Assembly: GCA_034435395.1 (NCBI GenBank) | Contig: DAOTXK010000157.1 | Span: forward strand, 1 to 18,356 | DNA from: DAOTXK01 sp034435395 | GTDB taxonomy: Bacteria; Chloroflexota; Anaerolineae; Aggregatilineales; Ch27 | DNA length: 18,356 nucleotides | Direction: 5' to 3' | Part shown: positions 7,592-14,019 of the stretch, in pieces | Layout: the number at the start of each line of letters is the position of its first letter | Position numbering within the stretch: position 1 is the stretch's first letter | Position numbers and translations under genes: made by a program | Notes under the pieces: model-generated | Told to the model about the DNA's origin: nothing | What the model saw: the letters and a program-made list of their open reading frames with translations, nothing else | Databases searched by the model: none

Positions 7592-8446
7592 CTACCCTCC
7601 GTTGATGCTCACCCGCCGCACGCCGTAGCGATACAGCGCGCTCAGCGCACCCACCATCACCGTTATCCAGATCACCTGCATGACCAATGAGAAAGCGAAC
7701 TGCTCCGGGTCCCAGGCCACCAGTAACTTGGACGGGGCGTAAACCGCCAGGTTAAACGGCAGCAGGCGGGCGATTCCCTGCAACCACTCCGGCAGGAAGT
7801 CCACCGGGATCAACAGCCCGCCGAGGACGAACACGATCTTGTGGTAGATGAACATGAACGAGCTCACGTCCTCAAAAAAGAACGCCAGCAGCGCGATGAT
7901 CGACATGACGCAGTAGTCGAGCACGAAGGCCAGCCCCGTCACCAGCAGCAGGAGCGGCACCGTCTCCGGTCGAAAGGAGGCCAGGAGGCCGACCTGTGAG
8001 GCCGCCACCAGCCCCCCCACCGCCAGATACACGCCCATGTTGAGGATCGACTCCCCCACGCCGGAGGCGAAGTGGTACAGCAGGTAGTTGTACGGACACC
8101 CCAGGGTGTAAGCCAGGCTGCCGTCCTTCACTTCCTGCGACACGGCCTGCACGTGCCGTATCTTGCCCATCATCAGCATCTCGGCCCACACGAAATACCA
8201 CACAGTCTGATTGAGCGTCAGCCCGGCGATGACGGCGGCCTGCTGGGCCTCAAACGTCGCCCGCCACAATTGGGCAAAGATGAAGATGAACAGGATCATC
8301 AGCAGCGAGTTGGCCACCGCGTCCCAGACGTAGGCCAGGCGATTCTGGAGATTGGTCCGGGCGATGGCGAGGTATTTGTCCGTGGCCCGCCGCCACGCTG
8401 GCTGCCGCCCGCTCACCGGCCCGGTATTCCAGGCTGTTTCGGCCAT
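7592..8446 (-). CDS. ABC-2 type permease, first subunit
   Basis: 284-residue membrane protein. A soluble N-terminus of about 40 residues with a basic stretch is followed by about six hydrophobic segments (e.g. SLLMILFIFIFAQLW, VPLLLLVTGLAFVLDYCVM, IVFVLGGLLIPVDFLP). The pattern EVKDGSLAYTLGCPYNYLLYHF is the cytoplasmic coupling region seen in the same PF06182-like family as its neighbour. Start ATG at 8446 lies 3 bases after the ATPase stop, with a GGGGTG ribosome site inside the ATPase gene end. The two permeases likely form a heterodimer in the inner membrane driven by the upstream ATPase. Efflux rather than uptake is inferred, because no solute-binding protein is encoded nearby. Confidence 0.87.
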   Translation of the reverse strand: MAETAWNTGPVSGRQPAWRRATDKYLAIARTNLQNRLAYVWDAVANSLLMILFIFIFAQLWRATFEAQQAAVIAGLTLNQTVWYFVWAEMLMMGKIRHVQAVSQEVKDGSLAYTLGCPYNYLLYHFASGVGESILNMGVYLAVGGLVAASQVGLLASFRPETVPLLLLVTGLAFVLDYCVMSIIALLAFFFEDVSSFMFIYHKIVFVLGGLLIPVDFLPEWLQGIARLLPFNLAVYAPSKLLVAWDPEQFAFSLVMQVIWITVMVGALSALYRYGVRRVSINGG

Positions 8447-8449
8447 ACA

Positions 8450-9481
8450 TCACACCCCTTCCGGTGATGGTTCATGCGCGATCTCATCGGTGGTCACAGC
8501 CTCTTCGCGCTGGTATATCTCGCGGATGATCTCTTCCATGGGCGGGTCCATGACGTTGATATCGGCCACGCTGTGGCCGGTCATCAGGTCCTGAATGACA
8601 GCATCCACCGGGCGCTGGGAGGTGTCCAGCTCCAGCTTGACGCCATACCGACCCATCTTGAGCACGTGGACGCCCTCCACTTCGAAGTGACCGTTGAGCG
8701 CCTCGGCAAAACGGACTTCGATGACCTTACGCCGCAGGTAACGCCGTTTGAGCACCTTGACGGCATCGTCGAAGATCACCTGACCATGATTGATGATGAT
8801 GACGCGCTCGCACAACGATTCGATGTCCCCGGCGTCGTGGCTGGTCAGAAAAATGGTGGTCTGCTCTTCGGCATGCAGGCGTTTGATCGTATCCCGCAGC
8901 TGCTGCTTGGCCACCACGTCCAGGCCGATGGTCGGCTCGTCCAGAAAGACGATCTTGGGCTGGTGCAGCAGGCTGGCGGCGATCTCGCAGCGCATCCGCT
9001 GGCCCAGGCTCAGCTTGCGGACGGGCACATCCAGCAGGTCCGCGATGTCAAACGCCTCCACCAGGAACGCCCGCCGCCGCTCGTACACTGCCTGATCCAG
9101 TTCGTAAATGTGAGCGAACAGGTTGAAGGTGTCGATGGGCGGCAGATGATACCAGAGCTGGGGCTTCTGCCCGAAGACGCTGCCGATGTGGTAGGCCAGC
9201 TGGCGGCGCTGCGCCCAGGGCACAAAGCCCAGCACCTGAGCCTCGCCGGCGGTCGGATACAGAATGCCGGTCAGCATCTTGATGGTCGTGCTCTTACCGG
9301 CCCCGTTCGGCCCGATGAAGGCCAGAAGTTCGCCCGCCTCCATCTCCAGCGAGATGCCCCTGACCGCCTCAACGGCTTCCTTCTGAGGCCGCCACAGCGC
9401 GGACAGGCTGCCGCGCAGCCCGGCGGACTTGCGCTTGACGATGAACGTCTTGCGCAGTTGACGTAACGCAATGATCGCCAC
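8450..9481 (-). CDS. ABC transporter ATP-binding protein
   Basis: 343 residues with all ABC ATPase motifs: Walker A GPNGAGKST (57-65), Q-loop Gln105 in VFGQKPQLW, signature LSLGQ (157-161), Walker B IVFLDE (177-182), D-loop GLD and H-loop His215 in TSHD. An insertion before Walker A (about 16-36, basic, Trp-ending) is typical of the ATPases paired with ABC-2 permeases. A C-terminal domain of about 100 residues (230-343) follows and could be regulatory. The start is a GTG at 9481 with AGGTG close upstream (short spacing). It is the first gene of the ABC operon; expression may be governed by the leader at 9482-9837, which contains an intrinsic terminator. Substrate unknown; an exporter of drug, lipid or polysaccharide type is possible. 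Confidence 0.92.
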   Translation of the reverse strand: MAIIALRQLRKTFIVKRKSAGLRGSLSALWRPQKEAVEAVRGISLEMEAGELLAFIGPNGAGKSTTIKMLTGILYPTAGEAQVLGFVPWAQRRQLAYHIGSVFGQKPQLWYHLPPIDTFNLFAHIYELDQAVYERRRAFLVEAFDIADLLDVPVRKLSLGQRMRCEIAASLLHQPKIVFLDEPTIGLDVVAKQQLRDTIKRLHAEEQTTIFLTSHDAGDIESLCERVIIINHGQVIFDDAVKVLKRRYLRRKVIEVRFAEALNGHFEVEGVHVLKMGRYGVKLELDTSQRPVDAVIQDLMTGHSVADINVMDPPMEEIIREIYQREEAVTTDEIAHEPSPEGV

Positions 9482-9511
9482 GACTCACCTGCCCTTCCCC
9501 TGATGCTCCGT

Positions 9512-9550
9512 TCAACAGAGCGGCTCAACAGAGCGGCTCAACAGAGCGAC
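9512..9550. repeat. 13-bp tandem repeat, three copies plus a partial
   Basis: TCAACAGAGCGGC occurs at 9512-9524 and 9525-9537, with one mismatch (A for G) at 9538-9550, followed by a partial TCAA. The 13-base period does not match the helical repeat. It lies between the attenuator-like terminator and the ATPase start, within the predicted mRNA leader. Confidence 0.95.
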
Positions 9551-9558
9551 TCAAACGA

Positions 9559-9585
9559 AAAAGCCCCCGGCGGTCGGGGGCTTTT
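9559..9585 (-). terminator. Strong intrinsic terminator inside the ABC operon leader
   Basis: A perfect 11-bp stem (9559-9569 with 9575-9585) and 5-base loop. On the minus strand the stem is followed by a run of five T, and on the plus strand by four, so it could act both ways, better on minus. On the minus strand it lies 78 bases before the ABC ATPase start and downstream of the only good minus promoter seen, which suggests attenuation. As a plus-strand terminator it would have no gene to serve. Confidence 0.85.
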
Positions 9586-9657
9586 GCTGACTGGGGTATG
9601 GTGCTCACCTGCCAACGGGTACCACCAGGACTCCGTCAGACTCCCAACCGCCAATGT

Positions 9658-9679
9658 CTCGCCCGGTAATTTGGGCGAG
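9658..9679 (-). other. Hairpin in ABC operon leader
   Basis: CTCGCCC (9658-9664) pairs perfectly with GGGCGAG (9673-9679), 8-base loop. On the minus strand AGTGT and ACATT flank it and can extend the stem across a 7-base bulge. It is part of the predicted leader upstream of the terminator; no known riboswitch class is recognised. Confidence 0.5.
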
Positions 9680-9779
9680 CGGCCAGACACTGACAACCAT
9701 CACAGGCATGGCGGCCTGGGAACAGAAAGACATGGTTTTGATTTCCCTACTGTCGCATCGCTGAACGCATCCGGTGCCG

Positions 9780-9812
9780 TTGCTGTGCACACAGCGTTAT
9801 TGCTGTGCACAG
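9780..9812. promoter_or_regulatory. Paired palindromic operator-like sites
   Basis: TTGCTGTGCACA occurs twice, at 9780-9791 and 9800-9811, 20 bases apart start to start, about two helical turns. Each contains the palindrome TGTGCACA, extended to CTGTGCACAG at 9803-9812 and to GCTGTG-CA-CACAGC at 9782-9795. The right site overlaps the -10 of the candidate minus-strand promoter and the left one lies just downstream of the start, where a repressor dimer pair would block transcription. Confidence 0.6.
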
Positions 9813-9837
9813 TACAGGAGTTTGGGCGGCATGTCAA
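9809..9837 (-). promoter_or_regulatory. Candidate promoter of the ABC operon
   Basis: On the minus strand a perfect TTGACA (9837-9832), a 17-base spacer and TACTGT (9814-9809), which keeps the key T, A and final T of the -10. A start near 9802 would give a leader of about 320 bases before the ATPase. Confidence 0.5.
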
Positions 9838-9851
9838 GCGCTCCGGGCATC

Positions 9852-9918
9852 TATTTGGGCAGACTCGCCAAAGATTCGTCCGCTATGACCGATAATATTC
9901 AGGTATATTGCCCAAATA
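9852..9918. repeat. 10-bp inverted repeat with 47-base spacer
   Basis: TATTTGGGCA (9852-9861) and TGCCCAAATA (9909-9918) are exact inverted copies. The spacer is AT-richer at its right end. The function is unknown; it could be a stem, a looping pair of protein sites or a remnant of an inserted element. Confidence 0.8.
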
Positions 9919-10025
9919 AGGCGCTGCCCATCGGCGTCGGCCAGGATCGGTTGCCGACGGCCAGCCCCTGAACAGGCCCGCAACAGGGGGAGATGATCGG
10001 TTAGAACATCAAAACGGTCTGCGCT

Positions 10026-10053
10026 TTTACGGTCGATCCATTCGTGGTATGAT
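10026..10053 (+). promoter_or_regulatory. Candidate promoter of the receiver-kinase gene
   Basis: TTTACG at 10026-10031 (4 of 6), a 16-base spacer and TATGAT at 10048-10053, preceded by TGG, an extended -10. It lies 75 bases before the TTG start. Confidence 0.55.
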
Positions 10054-10127
10054 CAAAACATCTATCACAAGCCGATGTCTGATACACCACAAAAACGGCT
10101 ACTGCTACAGGTAAGGAAACCATATCG

Positions 10128-11435
10128 TTGGTTACTGTCACCGCCAACCAACATACTGTCCTCATCATCGACGACAACTATGTCAGCGCCGACCGGATTC
10201 GTGGCTACCTGGAGGATGCCCGCTACAACGTCCACATCGCCCACAGCGGCGAGGATGTCCGGCAGCTCATGGCGCAGTTGACGCCTGACGTGATCGTGCT
10301 GGACGTGCAACTGCCCGTCACCAACAGCCTGGAGGTCTGCCAACAGATCAAACAGGATGAAACACAGGGTTTTGTACCCATCATCCTCACGGCAGATACT
10401 GAAGCCGGCCTGCGGCTGGTGGGGATGCGCGCCGGCGCGGACGATTACCTGATCAAGCCCATCGAAAGCCGCGAACTCCTGGCCCGGATTCGGGCGCTGC
10501 TGAGCATCAAACGCCGTTTTGATGAACTGCTGGCGGCCAATCGCCGGCTGGCCGACGACCTGGCCGACCGCAACCGGCAGTTGGAACAGGCGCTCAAGAC
10601 CGCTGAGGAACTGGATATCATCAAGAGCGCCATCGTGCGTAACGTCAGCCACGAACTGCGCACCCCTCTGCTCCAGGTCAAGTCCGCCATCGCCCTGCTG
10701 GACGAAGAGATCGCGCCGGATACCCCCAGCAGCCGAATCATCAGCATGGCCACGCAGGCCGTCGGGCGGCTGGAAAGCACGGTCAGCAGCATCACCCAAC
10801 TGGCCGAAAGCCAGAACCTCAAGCTGGAGCCGGTCGCCCTGGGCGAAAGCGTTGACCTGGCGATCCGCAACCTGGAGCGCAGTTGGAAATCTCACTACGA
10901 CTACTCCCGCATCAAGAAGCTATACGCCGACGATCTTCCCCTCGCCAGGGGCGACAAACGCGGCATCGCCCAGGTACTGCAAATCCTGCTGGACAATGCC
11001 CTGAAGTTCAGCCCGGATGGCGGCCCGGTGGAGGTGATCCTCAAACCCCGGCCAGATGGCACCATCTGGATCGGCGTGCGGGATCACGGCATCGGCATTC
11101 CTCAGGATAAACTGGCCCACATCTTTGAATCGTTCTACCAGGTTGAATCATCAAGCACCCGGCGGTTCAGCGGCGTCGGCGTCGGGCTGACTCTGGCGAG
11201 TTTTATCCTGGAAAAGCTCGGCAGCAGCATCCAGGTGGAAAGTGAGCCAGGCCAGGGGAGCACGTTTTCCTTCGTCCTTCCCCAGGAGCATCTGGCTTCG
11301 GAACCTCCGCCGGAAAAGGCCGTCCCCGAAGAGAATATCCGGGAGGCCGAGCCGCCCAAAGAACACCCGCCTCAGGACGAACGGCCCCCGGAGGAGACCT
11401 CTCAAGACCACCTGCCGCCGGATGAACAACCCTGA
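10128..11435 (+). CDS. Receiver-histidine kinase hybrid protein
   Basis: 435 residues. A CheY-like receiver domain comes first (about 10-125): acid pair D15/D16, phosphoacceptor D59 in VLDVQLP, T88 and K110. A helical linker (about 126-168) leads to a HisKA domain with the phosphorylated His175 in SHELRTP, then a HATPase domain with N-box (QILLDNALKFSP), G1 (DHGIGIP) and G2 (GVGVGLTLA). There is no membrane segment, so it is cytosolic and likely takes signals from a partner phosphodonor. A tail of about 50 residues after 385 is rich in Pro, Glu and Asp. The start is a TTG at 10128 with AAGGA (10113-10117) 10 bases upstream; the receiver strand VLIIDDN begins at residue 11, so the start cannot be much later. 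No response regulator partner lies beside it. Confidence 0.9.
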   Translation: MVTVTANQHTVLIIDDNYVSADRIRGYLEDARYNVHIAHSGEDVRQLMAQLTPDVIVLDVQLPVTNSLEVCQQIKQDETQGFVPIILTADTEAGLRLVGMRAGADDYLIKPIESRELLARIRALLSIKRRFDELLAANRRLADDLADRNRQLEQALKTAEELDIIKSAIVRNVSHELRTPLLQVKSAIALLDEEIAPDTPSSRIISMATQAVGRLESTVSSITQLAESQNLKLEPVALGESVDLAIRNLERSWKSHYDYSRIKKLYADDLPLARGDKRGIAQVLQILLDNALKFSPDGGPVEVILKPRPDGTIWIGVRDHGIGIPQDKLAHIFESFYQVESSSTRRFSGVGVGLTLASFILEKLGSSIQVESEPGQGSTFSFVLPQEHLASEPPPEKAVPEENIREAEPPKEHPPQDERPPEETSQDHLPPDEQP

Positions 11436-11452
11436 AAGTGGCGAAGCCGGGA

Positions 11453-11481
11453 TTGGTTCGACCGGCCTCCTGGTTTATAAT
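11453..11481 (+). promoter_or_regulatory. Candidate promoter of tRNA-Leu
   Basis: TTGGTT at 11453-11458, a 17-base spacer and a perfect TATAAT at 11476-11481. The tRNA begins 13 bases later. Confidence 0.6.
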
Positions 11482-11494
11482 GGTGACTTGAACC

Positions 11495-11579
11495 GGGGGA
11501 GTGGCGGAACTGGCAGACGCACATGACTTAGGATCATGTGGAGCAATCCGTGTGGGTTCGAGTCCCACCTTCCCCACCA
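11495..11579 (+). tRNA. tRNA-Leu (anticodon UAG)
   Basis: Class II tRNA of 85 bases with encoded CCA. The acceptor stem is GGGGGAG (11495-11501) with CTTCCCC (11569-11575), one G-T pair, discriminator A (11576) and CCA at 11577-11579. The anticodon stem CATGA/TCATG encloses loop CTTAGGA, giving anticodon TAG, which reads CUN leucine codons. The extra arm GGA-GCAA-TCC is typical of leucine tRNAs, and the T arm is GTGGG TTCGAGT CCCAC. It lies between the kinase gene and tig and has its own promoter and terminator. Confidence 0.97.
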
Positions 11580-11591
11580 GCACGGCCTCCC

Positions 11592-11614
11592 AGCGCCAGC
11601 CAATGGCGCTTTCT
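11592..11614 (+). terminator. Terminator after tRNA-Leu
   Basis: AGCGCCA (11592-11598), loop GCCAA, TGGCGCT (11604-11610), followed by TTCT. A perfect 7-bp stem 13 bases after the tRNA. Confidence 0.65.
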
Positions 11615-11620
11615 CGCGTC

Positions 11621-11640
11621 AGCCCGCGTTAGCCCGCGTT
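11621..11640. repeat. Exact 10-bp tandem repeat
   Basis: AGCCCGCGTT occurs twice back to back. It lies between the tRNA terminator and the tig promoter; no function is evident. Confidence 0.9.
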
Positions 11641-11668
11641 AGATCAGCATAAGAGAGCGACCTCCGCT

Positions 11669-11698
11669 CTGGCACCCCCTTGATCGCGGTGCTATAAT
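11669..11698 (+). promoter_or_regulatory. Promoter of tig-clpP-clpX
   Basis: A perfect TATAAT at 11693-11698 preceded by TGC, an extended -10, with a weak -35 CTGGCA at 11669-11674 (18-base spacer). It lies 44 bases before the tig start. Confidence 0.65.
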
Positions 11699-11742
11699 TC
11701 GCAGCCACGATTGCAGTATTCACTCACACTGAGGAAGCTCCG

Positions 11743-13320
11743 TTGAAAGTACAAACTGAACTGCTGGAAAACCGCATTGCCCAGCTCAGAGTGGCCATTG
11801 AAGACGACGAACTGGAACAGGCCAAACGGCAGGCGGCTCGTCGGCTTTCGCAGCGGGTGAACATTCCTGGCTTCCGCAAGGGCAAAGCGCCGTACGATAT
11901 TGTGACCCGCTATCTTGGCGAGGGCGCTATCCTGGAAGAAGCGATTGACATGCTGGGGCCAGAAGTCTACCGCGACGCCCTGGACGAATCCAGCCTGGAA
12001 CCGTATGGCCCTGGCCGGTTGGAGAACATCGAAAACGAGGAACAGTTCACTTTTGTCTTCCGCGTGCCGCTCACGCCGACAGTTGATCTGGGCAATTACC
12101 AGGATATCCGGCGCGAGTTTGAGCCGCCGGAAGTCACCGACGAGATGGTCAATGACGTTCTGAAGGCCCTCCAGGGCCGCCGAGCCGTCCTCGAGCCGAA
12201 GGACAGCCCGGCAGCGGCAGGCGATCAGGTCATCCTGGCGCTGTATGGGGAGTTGCTCCCCTCAGCCGACGAAGCATCAGCGGTTGCGGAGACAGAATCC
12301 GGCGAACCAGCAGCTGAGACCGATGAGCCCCAGCCCGAATCGCCGGAGAAGGAAGTGCTGTTCGACCAAAAAGACTGGCAATTCGTCCTCGGCGACCCGG
12401 ACCGCGAGCCGATGCCCGGCTTCTCCGCCGCCATCGAAGGGATCACCGCTCAGGAAGTGCGCACCTTTGAGCTGACCTTCCCGGAGGCCGACGAGACCTA
12501 CGACGAAACACTGCGGGGCCGGACGGTCCGCTTCCAGGTCACCTGCCAGGAAGTATCCGCCCGCCATGTCCCGTCCATCAACGACGACTTCGCCCAACAG
12601 GTTGATGAGTATGAAGCCGACACCCTGCTTGAACTGCGGATGAAGGTGCGGGAAGACCTGCAAAAGACGCTCACCGAGCGCGCCGAACGGGAATACGCCG
12701 AGCAGGTGTTGAACGCAATGGTCGAGGGCGCGGCCATCGAGTTTCCTGAGGCCATGGTCGAGGACTACATCGACGACATGATCCAGAACTTGGAGCAAAC
12801 GCTCCGCCGACAGCGACTGACCCTGCAGGACTACCTCAAGTTCAATCGGATGGACGAGGCTAAATTGCGCGAAGACTACCGTGAGCCGGCCATCGCCCGT
12901 CTCAAACGCTCTCTGGTGCTCGGCGAGCTGGTTAAGGCGCAACAACTCAGCATTGACGATGCCGCCCTGGAGCAGGCAGCCAAGGAGCGGAGCGCCCGGC
13001 TGAGTCTCGGCGACGAAAGCATGCAGGCGTTTTTTGAACAATATTACGGCGGTGAACAGGCCCGCCGCGATCTGGCCATCGACGTGATCACGCAACGCGT
13101 TTACCAGCGCCTGGTCGAGATTGGTCGCGGGGAAAACCCGCCCCTCGGCCCAACACCAACCGAGGCTGAGGAAGGCGGCCCTGACCACATAGAAGACACA
13201 CCTCAGGCCTCCCGCCAGCCGGTTGCCGAACCAGCCACAGAAACCACCGCTGCGGCTGGCCAGTCGGATGCTCCCGCGCCTCAAGCTCCCGGACAGGACA
13301 GTGCCGAGGCTGCTTCCTGA
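11743..13320 (+). CDS. tig: Trigger factor chaperone
   Basis: 525-residue ribosome-bound chaperone and peptidyl-prolyl isomerase; the usual length is about 430-450. The N-terminal ribosome-docking domain has the signature GFRKGKAP (43-50). The isomerase domain (about 155-270) contains an acidic, Ala/Glu/Pro-rich insertion at about 171-205. The helical C-terminal chaperone arms cover about 275-460. The final 60 residues (about 466-525) are a low-complexity acidic and Ala/Pro-rich tail. The start is TTG at 11743 with GAGG (11731-11734) in a GAGGAAG stretch 5 bases before it. Tig leads the conserved tig-clpP-clpX order and feeds new chains to folding, while the Clp genes downstream degrade failed ones. 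Confidence 0.93.
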   Translation: MKVQTELLENRIAQLRVAIEDDELEQAKRQAARRLSQRVNIPGFRKGKAPYDIVTRYLGEGAILEEAIDMLGPEVYRDALDESSLEPYGPGRLENIENEEQFTFVFRVPLTPTVDLGNYQDIRREFEPPEVTDEMVNDVLKALQGRRAVLEPKDSPAAAGDQVILALYGELLPSADEASAVAETESGEPAAETDEPQPESPEKEVLFDQKDWQFVLGDPDREPMPGFSAAIEGITAQEVRTFELTFPEADETYDETLRGRTVRFQVTCQEVSARHVPSINDDFAQQVDEYEADTLLELRMKVREDLQKTLTERAEREYAEQVLNAMVEGAAIEFPEAMVEDYIDDMIQNLEQTLRRQRLTLQDYLKFNRMDEAKLREDYREPAIARLKRSLVLGELVKAQQLSIDDAALEQAAKERSARLSLGDESMQAFFEQYYGGEQARRDLAIDVITQRVYQRLVEIGRGENPPLGPTPTEAEEGGPDHIEDTPQASRQPVAEPATETTAAAGQSDAPAPQAPGQDSAEAAS

Positions 13321-13330
13321 CGCAGCCTCG
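13305..13330 (+). terminator. 9-bp hairpin around the tig stop codon
   Basis: CGAGGCTGC (13305-13313) pairs perfectly with GCAGCCTCG (13322-13330); the 8-base loop holds the TGA. No U-tract follows. It may dampen read-through into clpP or protect the tig mRNA end. Confidence 0.4.
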
Positions 13331-13350
13331 TTGGGGTGATTTACTGTTAG

Positions 13351-13364
13351 CGCCTGTTCAGGCG
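13351..13364. promoter_or_regulatory. Short inverted repeat before clpP
   Basis: CGCCTG-TT-CAGGCG lies 10 bases before the clpP ribosome site AAGGAG (13375-13380). It could be a small mRNA hairpin (GTTC loop) or an operator; it does not match CIRCE or the CtsR site. Confidence 0.35.
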
Positions 13365-13389
13365 ACACCAAACTAAGGAGAAAAAAGCA

Positions 13390-14019
13390 ATGGACCCCCT
13401 GAACCTAATCCCCATGGTGATCGAAACCAGTGGTCGCGGCGAGCGCGCTTACGACATTTACTCTCTGCTGCTCAAGGAACGTATCGTCTTTGTGGGCACG
13501 CCCATCAATGATCAGATCGCCAACCTGATCGTGGCGCAACTGCTCTACCTCAACCGCGAAGACGACGAGAAAGAAATCCAGATGTTCATCAACTCGCCGG
13601 GAGGCGCGATCTACGCCGGGCTGGCGATCTATGACACGATGCAGCAGATCACGGCTCCGGTGAGCACGGTGGCTGTCGGCGTGACGGCCAGCTTCGGCAC
13701 GGTGTTGCTCGCCGCCGGGTCGGCGGGCCGCCGCTTCGCCCTGCCCAACGCCACTGTCCACATGCACCAACCGCTGGGCGGCGCCCAGGGCCAGGCCACT
13801 GATGTGGTCATTCAGGCCAACGAGATGATCCGCCTCAAGACTCGCTTGAACGAGATATTGGTTTACCATACCGGCCAGGACCTGGCGACCATCGAACGGG
13901 ACACCGACCGCGACTTTTATATGAGCGCCCATCAGGCAGTCGAATACGGCCTGATCGACGCGGTGCTCGAACCCGCCAAAGCGGCGGTCCACTCATCCAA
14001 AAACGGAGATAAGAAGTGA
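13390..14019 (+). CDS. clpP: ATP-dependent Clp protease proteolytic subunit
   Basis: 209-residue serine peptidase that forms the double seven-ring chamber and cuts proteins fed in by ClpX. The triad is Ser101 in GVTASFG, His126 in MHQPLGG and Asp175 in ERDTDRDF, at the family spacing of 25 and 49 residues. The Gly-rich strand INSPGGAIYAG (68-77) is present. The serine context ASFGTV differs a little from the common ASMGA. There is a short N-terminal leader (about 10-15 residues) that could be trimmed. AAGGAG at 13375-13380 is 9 bases before the ATG. Its stop overlaps clpX by 4 bases. Confidence 0.96.
   Translation: MDPLNLIPMVIETSGRGERAYDIYSLLLKERIVFVGTPINDQIANLIVAQLLYLNREDDEKEIQMFINSPGGAIYAGLAIYDTMQQITAPVSTVAVGVTASFGTVLLAAGSAGRRFALPNATVHMHQPLGGAQGQATDVVIQANEMIRLKTRLNEILVYHTGQDLATIERDTDRDFYMSAHQAVEYGLIDAVLEPAKAAVHSSKNGDKK

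Larger units (their letters stand above)
9482..10127. other. Long intergenic region between divergent ABC operon and kinase gene
   Basis: About 645 bases with no ORF I consider real. It contains, from left to right, a 13-bp tandem repeat, a strong intrinsic terminator, a 7-bp hairpin with 8-base loop (9658-9679), paired palindromic sites with an overlapping minus-strand promoter, a 10-bp inverted repeat, and a plus-strand promoter. Each is listed separately where supported. The stretch 9920-10020 shows nothing I can name. Confidence 0.7.

Noticed and set aside
6370..7605. Plus-strand frame of 411 codons across the end of the HAD-DinB gene and the permease
   Set aside because: It overlaps two supported genes, is extremely rich in Gln, Arg and His, and has no domain; shadow frame.
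8474..9466. Plus-strand frame of 330 codons opposite the ABC ATPase
   Set aside because: The minus-strand frame has all ABC motifs in order; this one is its mirror.
9512..9550. CRISPR-like array
   Set aside because: The repeats are 13 bp and contiguous, with no spacers and no cas genes; it is a simple tandem repeat.
9591..9628. T-box riboswitch in the ABC leader
   Set aside because: UGGUACC and a possible CTGG/CCAG stem are present, but the GCG part of the T-box, the stem I motifs and a mutually exclusive terminator arm are not. Retained only as a remark under the attenuator finding.
9503..9895. Plus-strand frame of 130 codons in the long intergenic region
   Set aside because: It runs through the tandem repeats, the terminator and the palindromes, has low-complexity unpatterned composition and no ribosome site.
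12277..13371. Minus-strand frame of 364 codons opposite tig
   Set aside because: Shadow of the trigger factor gene; no motif or ribosome site.
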